From NCBI GenBank assembly GCA_945865625.1, contig CAMBFD010000014.1, positions 1 through 32,883 on the forward strand: a DNA stretch of 32,883 bases. Reading direction: 5' to 3'. The notes under the pieces are model-generated. The model searched no databases, had not been told where the DNA came from, and saw only the letters and a program-made list of their open reading frames with translations. Shown here one piece after another: positions 24,204-30,828 of this stretch (positions are counted from its first letter, which is position 1; the number at the start of each line of letters is the position of its first letter). The DNA comes from Chitinophaga pinensis (GTDB lineage Bacteria; Bacteroidota; Bacteroidia; NS11-12g; UBA955). The translations under genes and the position numbers were made by a program.

Positions 24204-25013
24204 TTACTTCACGAGACAAGTCATTGGGTTTTTAAGGTTTTGGTATTTTACCAAATCTACTTTTAATGAACCCACTCGAATATCGGTTTGGATACGAACT
24301 GGAACCTTGTTTTCGTCATCAGTAACCCAAACAGTCATTGCATCGGTGCGTTTGAAAACCCTATCTACAACCAGTTGAGGTTTGATTTTGAAACATCTAA
24401 TTTTACCGATGTCCGATTTGATGACTTCTTTACCCATATACTTTACATTTAAGTTATAGATTTTGTTGTCGAGATAAACATCAATCGGATAAGTTGTTCC
24501 AACGCTTGCATTGGCATAATCTAAAGTTCTCATGTAATAGATGGCAGAAGCAACGTCTTGCGTATATTGAGGGATGGTCAATTGCCCTTGTTTGTTCTTG
24601 AGCCATTTTTCAGAGTGGTTGTAGATTGCAATGTCTTGGTTAAAATAGGCGTTCTCACGAACGGTTTTAGCGTATCTAATTGGAGCTTGAGATTCGCCAT
24701 CAACCCAACTTTCAAATTTATCTCTCACTTTATAAGCCCAATCAAAAGATTTTAGGGTTTCACCTTCTACCTTTAAATTGTATGCACTTTTATTGTTGAT
24801 TGTAAGGGGTTCAGAAACTGTCATGTTTACCAAACCAGCATTGATAATTCCATAGTGGATTCTATAGTTTAAAATTTCTCCAGACTGGTAAGCAGTGTTT
24901 TCAATTTTTCTTTCTGTTGGTGCAACTTTCTCAGCTGATTTCATTGAAAAAAGCAATGCGCAAAAAACAGATAATCCCACTGCGCTGATGTAAAAAGTAA
25001 CTCGGTTGTTCAT
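24204..25013 (-). CDS. DUF3108 domain exported protein
   Basis: A 269-residue protein with an N-terminal signal or anchor (VTFYISAVGLSVFCALLFS) and a mature part starting GEILNYRIHYGIINAGLVNMTV, the opening of the DUF3108 family. The rest is mostly beta strand (YPIDVYLDNKIYNLNVKYMGKEVI, RIQTDIRVGSLKVDLVKYQ). DUF3108 proteins are periplasmic and of unknown function; lipid or outer-membrane links have been suggested for the fold. I chose the ATG at 25013 (MNNRVTFY); the 12 codons upstream lack family support. The stop codon abuts the murF-alr stop on the other strand with no base between. No clear promoter match is seen. Confidence 0.78.
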   Translation of the reverse strand: MNNRVTFYISAVGLSVFCALLFSMKSAEKVAPTERKIENTAYQSGEILNYRIHYGIINAGLVNMTVSEPLTINNKSAYNLKVEGETLKSFDWAYKVRDKFESWVDGESQAPIRYAKTVRENAYFNQDIAIYNHSEKWLKNKQGQLTIPQYTQDVASAIYYMRTLDYANASVGTTYPIDVYLDNKIYNLNVKYMGKEVIKSDIGKIRCFKIKPQLVVDRVFKRTDAMTVWVTDDENKVPVRIQTDIRVGSLKVDLVKYQNLKNPMTCLVK

Positions 25014-25112
25014 AGTCGTTAATTTTAGGTTGTATACTCCTAAATACACTTATTTTCATATTTGCCCCCAAAAAATGGGCCAACTATTTTATTTGTTGCG
25101 ATATTTGCAAAA

Positions 25113-26141
25113 ATGAAACACGAAATTATTCTCACTTCTATTTCCAAGGGCAGCGGTTGTGGATGTAAAATACAACCGGCGGTGCTACAAGAAATGTTGC
25201 AGGGATTAAATGTGGATTTAGCGAAATACAATCAATTGTTGGTGGGCAACCATTTGAATGATGATTGTTCAGTATATGATTTGGGGGATGGTCAACTGCT
25301 GTTACAAACAGTCGATTTTTTCACGCCAATGGTAAACGATGCTACGATCTTTGGTAGAACGGCTGCTGCAAATGCGCTGAGTGATATCTATGCAATGGGA
25401 GGACGTCCGATTATGGCGAATGCCGTATTTAGTTGGCCGCTCGATATTTTACCTGTTGCAATGGGTAGAGAAGTATTGAAAGGAGGGATGGACTTAGCCG
25501 GTGAATTGGGCGTACCAGTTGCTGGCGGACATAGCATTGATGGTAAAGAGCCGATTTTTGGATTGAGCGTGACGGGATTGGTGTCAAAGGCCAACCTAAA
25601 AACAAATGCCGATGCCCAAATCAATGATGTTGTTTACATGACCAAACCTCTAGGAATTGGCATGTTGGCAGCGGCCCATAAAAGAGGCATTTCAACGACT
25701 GAACAAGATAAAGCTTTGTATGATTTGTTGACTTCTACAAATCAGATTGGATATGAATTGGGTAAAATTGGGGGGGTACATGCCATGACGGATATTACGG
25801 GCTTCGGATTTTTAGGTCATTTATTGGAGGTTTGCAAGGCTTCTGGTGTGGGTGCGGAAATTGAATTCATGAATGTCCCTCTAAAAGAAGAAGCGAAAGC
25901 ATTGGCAAGTTCTTTTGTTTTGCCCGACAACGCAATGCGCAATTGGAATGCTTACGAAAAGGATGTTCAGTTGAGCAATCAGGATTCATTTGCATGGATT
26001 GTAGATCCACAAACCAATGGTGGATTGTTATTTACGGTATCTGAGGAAAGTAAACTTGATGTGGTTAAGCTGTTTTCAGACAATGGTTTACCGCTTTATG
26101 AAGTGGGTAAAATTGTTGAAGCCGGAATTGTGGTGAAGTAA
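25113..26141 (+). CDS. selD: Selenide, water dikinase (selenophosphate synthase)
   Basis: A 342-residue member of the AIR synthase/PurM superfamily. The N-terminal flexible loop has GSGCGCK, with C16 in the catalytic Cys/Sec position and K19 as the conserved lysine; this is the cysteine form, with no in-frame UGA. DDCSVYDLGDGQLLLQTVDFFTP holds the metal-binding aspartates, and AGGHSIDGKEPIFGLSVTG and ITGFGFLGHLLE are typical. It makes selenophosphate from selenide and ATP for selenocysteine or 2-selenouridine in tRNA. No selA, selB, selU or selenoprotein gene is in the window. I chose the ATG at 25113. The upstream GATATTTG (25100-25107) is one base off the -7 consensus. A GAGGGAC-type site at 25875 is antisense. 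Confidence 0.93.
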   Translation: MKHEIILTSISKGSGCGCKIQPAVLQEMLQGLNVDLAKYNQLLVGNHLNDDCSVYDLGDGQLLLQTVDFFTPMVNDATIFGRTAAANALSDIYAMGGRPIMANAVFSWPLDILPVAMGREVLKGGMDLAGELGVPVAGGHSIDGKEPIFGLSVTGLVSKANLKTNADAQINDVVYMTKPLGIGMLAAAHKRGISTTEQDKALYDLLTSTNQIGYELGKIGGVHAMTDITGFGFLGHLLEVCKASGVGAEIEFMNVPLKEEAKALASSFVLPDNAMRNWNAYEKDVQLSNQDSFAWIVDPQTNGGLLFTVSEESKLDVVKLFSDNGLPLYEVGKIVEAGIVVK

Positions 26142-26146
26142 CACAA

Positions 26147-26171
26147 AAAAACCTCCCGTTAGGAGGTTTTT
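26147..26171. terminator. Bidirectional terminator between selD and pdhB
   Basis: AAAAACCTCC (26147-26156) pairs with GGAGGTTTTT (26162-26171) around CGTTA. It has A- and T-runs on the two sides and serves both convergent genes. Confidence 0.9.
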
Positions 26172-26195
26172 CATCTTATATAATTTGGATTATAA

Positions 26196-27176
26196 TTACA
26201 ATTTGTACATCGTAGATTTCACTGCTTTTACAATTCTTTCTACGTTTGGCAAATAAGCTTCAACGAATGTTGGAGCGTAAGGTAAATTTGTGTCCATGCT
26301 TGTTACACGGTGAACTGGAGCGTCTAGATAATCGAATGCTCTACGTTGAACAATGTGACTAATTTCTGAACTGATGCTTGCCAAAGGCCAAGCTTCTTCA
26401 ACCACAACCAATCTATTTGTTTTCTTAACAGATTCAATCACAGTGTCGTAATCAATTGGTCGAACTGTACGTAAATCGATTAATTCAACACTAATGCCTT
26501 CAGTTTCTAATGCTTGAATGGCATCGTAACAACGGAGCATCATTTTACCAAAGCTCACGATTGTAACATCTGTACCTTGTTTCACTACATCTGCTTTTCC
26601 GATTGGAATGATGTATTCGCCATCTGGAACCATTCCTTTGAAACCATACATTTGCTCACTTTCCATGAAAATCACAGGATTTTCATCGCGGATAGCGCTT
26701 TTCAACAAACCTTTAGCATCTGCGGGATTTGAAGGCACAACCACTTTTAAACCAGGAGTGTTTGCATACCAGTTTTCAAAGTTTTGAGAATGTTGTTGAG
26801 CCAATTGACCTGCACTTCCTGTAGGACCGCGGAAAACAATTGGACATAAGAACTGACCATCGCTCATGCTATTGATTTTAGCAGCTGAGTTAATGACTTG
26901 ATCGATTGCCACCAATGAAAAGTTGAATGTCATGAATTCGCAAATTGGGCGTAACCCATTCATGGCCGCACCAACTGCAATACCAGCAAAACCAAGTTCG
27001 GCGATTGGGGTGTCAATGACACGCTTTTCACCAAATTCATTTAACATACCTTGGCTTACTTTATAAGCACCGTTATATTCAGCAACTTCTTCTCCCAATA
27101 AAAATACGCGGTCATCTGCACGCATTTCTTCTTGCATGGCCTCACGAAGGGCTTCACGGAAAGCAATTTCTCTCAT
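26196..27176 (-). CDS. pdhB: Pyruvate (2-oxoacid) dehydrogenase E1 component, beta subunit
   Basis: A 326-residue transketolase-like beta subunit starting MREIAFREALREAMQEEM. Motifs are LLGEEVAEYNGAYKVSQGM, the GERVIDTPIAE-type block (here GEKRVIDTPIAELGFAGIAVG), IVFRGPTGSAGQLAQQHSQNFE and the C-terminal SMDTNLPYAPTFVEAYLPN. With an alpha subunit it forms the thiamine-diphosphate E1 enzyme that decarboxylates pyruvate or, less likely, branched-chain 2-oxoacids. The alpha subunit, E2 and E3 are not beside it. I chose the ATG at 27176, as the 13 codons upstream run through the promoter element. The length and MREIAFREAL start favour pyruvate dehydrogenase; the symbol is used in that sense. Confidence 0.88.
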   Translation of the reverse strand: MREIAFREALREAMQEEMRADDRVFLLGEEVAEYNGAYKVSQGMLNEFGEKRVIDTPIAELGFAGIAVGAAMNGLRPICEFMTFNFSLVAIDQVINSAAKINSMSDGQFLCPIVFRGPTGSAGQLAQQHSQNFENWYANTPGLKVVVPSNPADAKGLLKSAIRDENPVIFMESEQMYGFKGMVPDGEYIIPIGKADVVKQGTDVTIVSFGKMMLRCYDAIQALETEGISVELIDLRTVRPIDYDTVIESVKKTNRLVVVEEAWPLASISSEISHIVQRRAFDYLDAPVHRVTSMDTNLPYAPTFVEAYLPNVERIVKAVKSTMYKL

Positions 27177-27196
27177 AATTAATTCTAAATGAATGG

Positions 27197-27204
27197 CAAA
27201 ATTA
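27197..27204 (-). promoter_or_regulatory. -7 promoter element TAATTTTG for pdhB
   Basis: On the minus strand TAATTTTG matches TAnnTTTG and lies 20 bases before the pdhB ATG. No clear -33 box is seen. Confidence 0.5.
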
Positions 27205-27244
27205 AGCAATTGCAACCAAGAATGCGAGAAAATCGAAGAATGGA

Positions 27245-27811
27245 TTAATTCAATCGTTTCGACAAAATTCCCTCAACATGCTGAAAGAGTTGTCTGGGTC
27301 CGAGTTTGCGCCACAATACGTCGTCTAAGTCGCCCCCAAAATTCAGGTAATAATCGATATGATTTTTTCTAAATTCTTCGAGTACATGTTCTCTAAAATT
27401 GATGAGGGATATCCAACCGTCTTCAACATCTTGAAACCATTCTTCATAGTAACTATCGTCGGATGCGTGAAAATTCATTACGCTTTCGCCAATGAGTATG
27501 AATTTATTGATGCCTTCTGCGCCCAAAATCTCTAAGACTTCGCGCTTTAATTGCATAATGTCGTTGTACAATGCATCATTCCATTCACCAATCATTTCGA
27601 TAATTACAAATCCTTCTTCGTAATCGGCAAATAAAATTTTGATATATAAAGTGCTACTTCCAAAATGATCCCATTGAGGGTGAATTAAATAATTATAAAC
27701 GGTTTTATCGTAATAAAATTCGCTGTATTCTCTGCCATAAAATGGAGAGGCGCTATCTTCCGCCGCGCTGTATATATTTAACCAAGCAAAGTGAGGTTCA
27801 ATGTCGTGCAC
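27245..27811 (-). CDS. Conserved Bacteroidota hypothetical protein, GTG start
   Basis: A 188-residue acidic soluble protein with no signal peptide or membrane helix. I recognise its type as a conserved Bacteroidota protein of unknown function, with an HDIEPHFAW start, SPFYGREYSEF, NYLIHPQWDHFGS and the aspartate/tyrosine-rich DDSYYEEWFQ. I place the start at the GTG 27811, because the conserved part begins exactly there and a -7 element lies 4 bases upstream. The frame stays open upstream to 28024 only because the 9-bp repeat reads as LSN/HSN/PSN units, which I regard as non-coding. It is divergent from the flippase gene across the repeat island and ends 68 bases before the pdhB start codon. 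Confidence 0.75.
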   Translation of the reverse strand: MHDIEPHFAWLNIYSAAEDSASPFYGREYSEFYYDKTVYNYLIHPQWDHFGSSTLYIKILFADYEEGFVIIEMIGEWNDALYNDIMQLKREVLEILGAEGINKFILIGESVMNFHASDDSYYEEWFQDVEDGWISLINFREHVLEEFRKNHIDYYLNFGGDLDDVLWRKLGPRQLFQHVEGILSKRLN

Positions 27812-27815
27812 GGCG

Positions 27816-27823
27816 CAAAGGTA
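27816..27823 (-). promoter_or_regulatory. -7 promoter element TACCTTTG for the conserved hypothetical gene
   Basis: An exact TAnnTTTG match on the minus strand, 4 bases before the GTG start. It implies a leaderless mRNA, and places the minisatellite in the -33 and upstream region of this promoter. Confidence 0.55.
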
Positions 27824-27831
27824 AGAAATAG

Positions 27832-27975
27832 GATTAAAAAGATTAGAATGATTAGAAAGATTAGAATGATTAGAAAGATTAGAGGGATTAGAGGGATTAG
27901 AAAGATTAGAATGATTAGAATGATTAGAGGGATTAGAAAGATTAGAAAGATTAGAAAGATTAGAAAGATTAGGGA
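27832..27975. repeat. 9-bp minisatellite, 16 tandem units
   Basis: Sixteen consecutive 9-base units fill exactly 144 bases. The unit is GATTAGAAA (seven exact copies), with variants GATTAGAAT (four) and GATTAGAGG (three), and a degenerate unit at each end (GATTAAAAA first, GATTAGGGA last). There are no spacers, so it is not a CRISPR array. Because the unit is a multiple of three, both strands stay open through it. It lies between two divergent genes and directly upstream of the minus-strand promoter at 27816-27823. Confidence 0.97.
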
Positions 27976-27984
27976 GAATACAGT

Positions 27985-28007
27985 TCGCCCCAACGATGGC
28001 GGGGCGA
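27985..28007. repeat. GC-rich inverted repeat next to the minisatellite
   Basis: TCGCCCC (27985-27991) pairs with GGGGCGA (28001-28007) around a 9-base loop. It sits 9 bases from the minisatellite and shares the core CGGGGCG with the palindrome inside alr. It may be a REP-like element or a hairpin in the flippase upstream region. Confidence 0.7.
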
Positions 28008-28056
28008 TAAACATTAAACACCAAACCTTAAATTTTATCTTTTATCTTCGCAGCGA

Positions 28057-29382
28057 ATGTCGAAAGCGTTTTTTAAAAATCAACTTTGGTTGCAAGCCTT
28101 AAATTGGCTCATTAAACCATTGTGGATTTTTGCCATTGAAAGAACGGTACAATTAAAACTTGGCGACGAATGGTATGGTAAGTACTTCGTTCTGTTTAAT
28201 TTAGGATTGCTTTTTGCCGTTTTGTTAGATGCCGGTTTGAACAATTACATCTCTCGTGAAATTTCAGCTGCCGGAAGATTGGTTCACAAAAAGAGAATCT
28301 TAAGCTTACGTTTGCTCTTGGGGTTATTATACCTGATTTTGGTGTTTGCCGCAGGGCTGAATCAGAATTTGGATCTTAAATTATTGGCATTGGTTGCATT
28401 CAACCAAATTTTGGCCTCTTTTTCTTTGATGTTTCGGGCGGTTTTGCAGGGCCGACATCGATTTATTGCCGACAGTATTCTCAGTGTTTTAGACCGTTTT
28501 GTTGCCCTCATTTTATGCAGTGTATTTTTGTATTTTTACGAAAATCAATTCATTGCTGAACAAGGAATTACCTTATTTTTAATTGCTCAAACTTGTGGGT
28601 ATTTCCTCGCCGTTATTCTGGGGTTAATTTTAGTGAAAAGGACAGATAATGCTGAGCCTCCAACCGATTATACGGCTACTTTGTCCCTCGAAAACGAAAC
28701 CCTAAAAAATTGGATTCAGAAGGTTGGATGGTTTGCCGTGATGGCATTGGCAATGAGCGTGTTTACCCGCGTTGACGCCTTAATGATTCGCCAATATTCT
28801 TTAGATGGCTTAACCACTTATTTAAAGCCTATTTCGGAGGGATATTATCAGGCCGGAATTTACGCTCAAAGTTATCGTTTACTCGATGCCGCACTTATTT
28901 TTAGCACCCTTTTAAGCACGCAACTTTTGCCCATGTTTACTCGGAAAATTGCAAATAAAGAAAATGTAAATGGCATTTTAAAATTGTCTACGGTTGTGGT
29001 ATTGTCGATTGGAATAACGGCGTCTTTGGTTGCTGTTTTTGGAGGAAATTTTATCCTAAATTTTATCTACAAATCGGGCTATTCAAATGAGGCGGAATTG
29101 CAGTATGCAACTACAATTTTTGGTGTATTGTTGTCATCGTTTTTACCAATGGCACTCACTCATGTGTTTGGCACATTTATAACAGCATTAGGACAAATGA
29201 AATGGCTCGCATTTATGGCCATAGGATGTATGGCGTTGAATATTGCAATTAATTTTGTTTTTATACCAAAAATGGGAGCCTTAGGGGCTGCATGGAGTTG
29301 CTTAATTACGCAATGCGTGTTTGCCTTAGGTTGTATTTTTAGAAGCTTGCAATACTTAAGCGGAAATTCTTCGGATCAATAA
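28057..29382 (+). CDS. Polysaccharide flippase (MATE/MOP superfamily, Wzx-like)
   Basis: A 441-residue protein with about twelve to fourteen hydrophobic segments and no large soluble domain. The N-terminal half has the typical LDAGLNNYISREISAAG motif after the second helix and AVLQGRHRFIADSILSVLDR, both common in Wzx-type lipid-linked oligosaccharide flippases. The C-terminal helices include VFIPKMGALGAAWSCLITQ. It probably moves undecaprenyl-linked sugars across the inner membrane, in line with the Wzz and O-antigen ligase genes far upstream, though no sugar gene is adjacent. TATCTTCG at 28043-28050 is a one-mismatch -7 element 6 bases before the ATG. A GAGGGAC-type site at 28683 is antisense. 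It is convergent with glyA, 11 bases apart. Confidence 0.83.
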   Translation: MSKAFFKNQLWLQALNWLIKPLWIFAIERTVQLKLGDEWYGKYFVLFNLGLLFAVLLDAGLNNYISREISAAGRLVHKKRILSLRLLLGLLYLILVFAAGLNQNLDLKLLALVAFNQILASFSLMFRAVLQGRHRFIADSILSVLDRFVALILCSVFLYFYENQFIAEQGITLFLIAQTCGYFLAVILGLILVKRTDNAEPPTDYTATLSLENETLKNWIQKVGWFAVMALAMSVFTRVDALMIRQYSLDGLTTYLKPISEGYYQAGIYAQSYRLLDAALIFSTLLSTQLLPMFTRKIANKENVNGILKLSTVVVLSIGITASLVAVFGGNFILNFIYKSGYSNEAELQYATTIFGVLLSSFLPMALTHVFGTFITALGQMKWLAFMAIGCMALNIAINFVFIPKMGALGAAWSCLITQCVFALGCIFRSLQYLSGNSSDQ

Positions 29383-29393
29383 AAACGTCTCTT

Positions 29394-30674
29394 TTAAGCG
29401 TAAAGTGGAAACTGTTTCATTAGCTGTTGCACCGACAATTTAACTTCATTTAAAACGTTTTCGTCAGCATGATTTGTGAGTGCTTTATCAATGAGTTCGG
29501 CAATGATTTCCATATGTTCTTCTGTCATACCGCGTGAAGTTATTGATGGTGTTCCAAGGCGCATGCCGGAGGTTACAAACGGACTTCTTGTTTCAAACGG
29601 AACGGTATTTTTATTGATGGTGATATCGCATTTAACCAATGTATTTTCAGCGAGTTTTCCTGTGAGTTCGTCTGATTTTGTTCTTAAATCAATGAGCATC
29701 AGGTGATTGTCGGTTCCCCCAGATATAACTGAGTATCCTTTATTGACCATTGCATTTGCAAGTGCTTTGGCATTTGCTATGACTTGTGAGCCATATTGGG
29801 TGAATTCATCGGAAAGTGCTTCTCCAAAAGCAACTGCTTTTGCTGCAATTACATGTTCAAGAGGACCGCCCTGAGTACCTGGGAAAACGGCACTATCAAG
29901 AATTGCGCTCATCATTTTGATTTCTCCTTTAAGGGTAGTTTCTCCCCAAGGATTAGGAAAATCTTGTCCCATCATGATGATACCACCTCTAGGGCCTCTA
30001 AGGGTTTTATGTGTTGTGGAAGTAATGATATGGCAATGTGGTACCGGATTGTTTAGTAAACCCGCAGCAATAAGTCCTGCTGGATGCGAAATATCAGCAA
30101 GGAGCAAAGCACCAACAGAATCGGCAATTTGACGTAATTTTTGGTAGTCCCAATCTCTTGAATAACTCGAGGCACCACAAATCATTAATTTTGGTTTTTC
30201 GAGTTTTGCAATTTCTTCAACGTGTTGGTAATTAATGAGTCCAGTTTCTTTTTCTACACCGTAGAAACTTGGTGTGTAAAGTTTTCCTGAAAAGTTGACG
30301 GGAGAACCATGGGTTAAATGTCCCCCATGACTCAAATCAAACCCTAATATTTTGTCGCCGGGTTTAAGAATTCCGAGCATCACAGCGGCATTTGCCTGTG
30401 CGCCAGAATGTGGCTGAACGTTGGCCCATTGAACACCGAAAAGTTGTTTGAGTCGATCGATAGCAAGTTGTTCAATTTGATCAACAATTTGGCAACCGCC
30501 ATAGTACCTTTTATTGGGTAACCCTTCGGCATATTTGTTGGTGAGTACGCTGCCCATGGCGTCCATAACTTGTTGGCTTACAAAATTTTCACTTGCAATA
30601 AGTTCAATTCCTTCTTGCTGACGCTCTAATTCTTGTTGAATTAAATCAAAAACCACGGTATCGCGATAACTCAT
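29394..30674 (-). CDS. glyA: Serine hydroxymethyltransferase
   Basis: A 426-residue PLP enzyme that interconverts serine plus tetrahydrofolate with glycine plus 5,10-methylene-THF. Motifs are [51 protein letters not shown] and the PLP-lysine block [14 protein letters not shown] with K223. The open frame runs 100 codons further upstream, but that extension has no family similarity. I chose the ATG at 30674 ([10 protein letters not shown]) because the family starts there and a -7 box ends 8 bases upstream; an ATG at 30695 would lie upstream of that box. It is convergent with the flippase and divergent from the YfhO-like gene. Confidence 0.95.
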   Translation of the reverse strand: MSYRDTVVFDLIQQELERQQEGIELIASENFVSQQVMDAMGSVLTNKYAEGLPNKRYYGGCQIVDQIEQLAIDRLKQLFGVQWANVQPHSGAQANAAVMLGILKPGDKILGFDLSHGGHLTHGSPVNFSGKLYTPSFYGVEKETGLINYQHVEEIAKLEKPKLMICGASSYSRDWDYQKLRQIADSVGALLLADISHPAGLIAAGLLNNPVPHCHIITSTTHKTLRGPRGGIIMMGQDFPNPWGETTLKGEIKMMSAILDSAVFPGTQGGPLEHVIAAKAVAFGEALSDEFTQYGSQVIANAKALANAMVNKGYSVISGGTDNHLMLIDLRTKSDELTGKLAENTLVKCDITINKNTVPFETRSPFVTSGMRLGTPSITSRGMTEEHMEIIAELIDKALTNHADENVLNEVKLSVQQLMKQFPLYA

Positions 30675-30682
30675 ATGTGGAA

Positions 30683-30690
30683 CAAATTTA
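30683..30690 (-). promoter_or_regulatory. -7 promoter element TAAATTTG for glyA
   Basis: On the minus strand TAAATTTG matches TAnnTTTG, 8 bases before the chosen ATG. It rules out the upstream ATG at 30695 if this promoter is the one used. Confidence 0.55.
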
Positions 30691-30828
30691 TGCATTTTCT
30701 TAAGGTTTGGAAAGGAATATTGAGAAATTGACATCAAAAATGAATGAGAATAAAGGCTTGAGTGATAAAAATGAATGACATTAGTTAGAATAATCAAAAA
30801 AATTGTTGAAATTCGCCCAACTGATTTT

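Noticed and set aside
25113-25170. Selenocysteine codon in selD
   Set aside because: The catalytic position is a TGT/TGC cysteine codon and no in-frame TGA is present.
27832-27975. CRISPR array
   Set aside because: The units are 9 bases, directly adjacent and without spacers, and no cas gene is near.
27791-28102. Plus-strand open frame with RMIRKIR repeats, and the LSN-rich N-terminal extension on the minus strand
   Set aside because: Both are open only because a 9-bp repeat keeps frame; neither has family support beyond the repeat.
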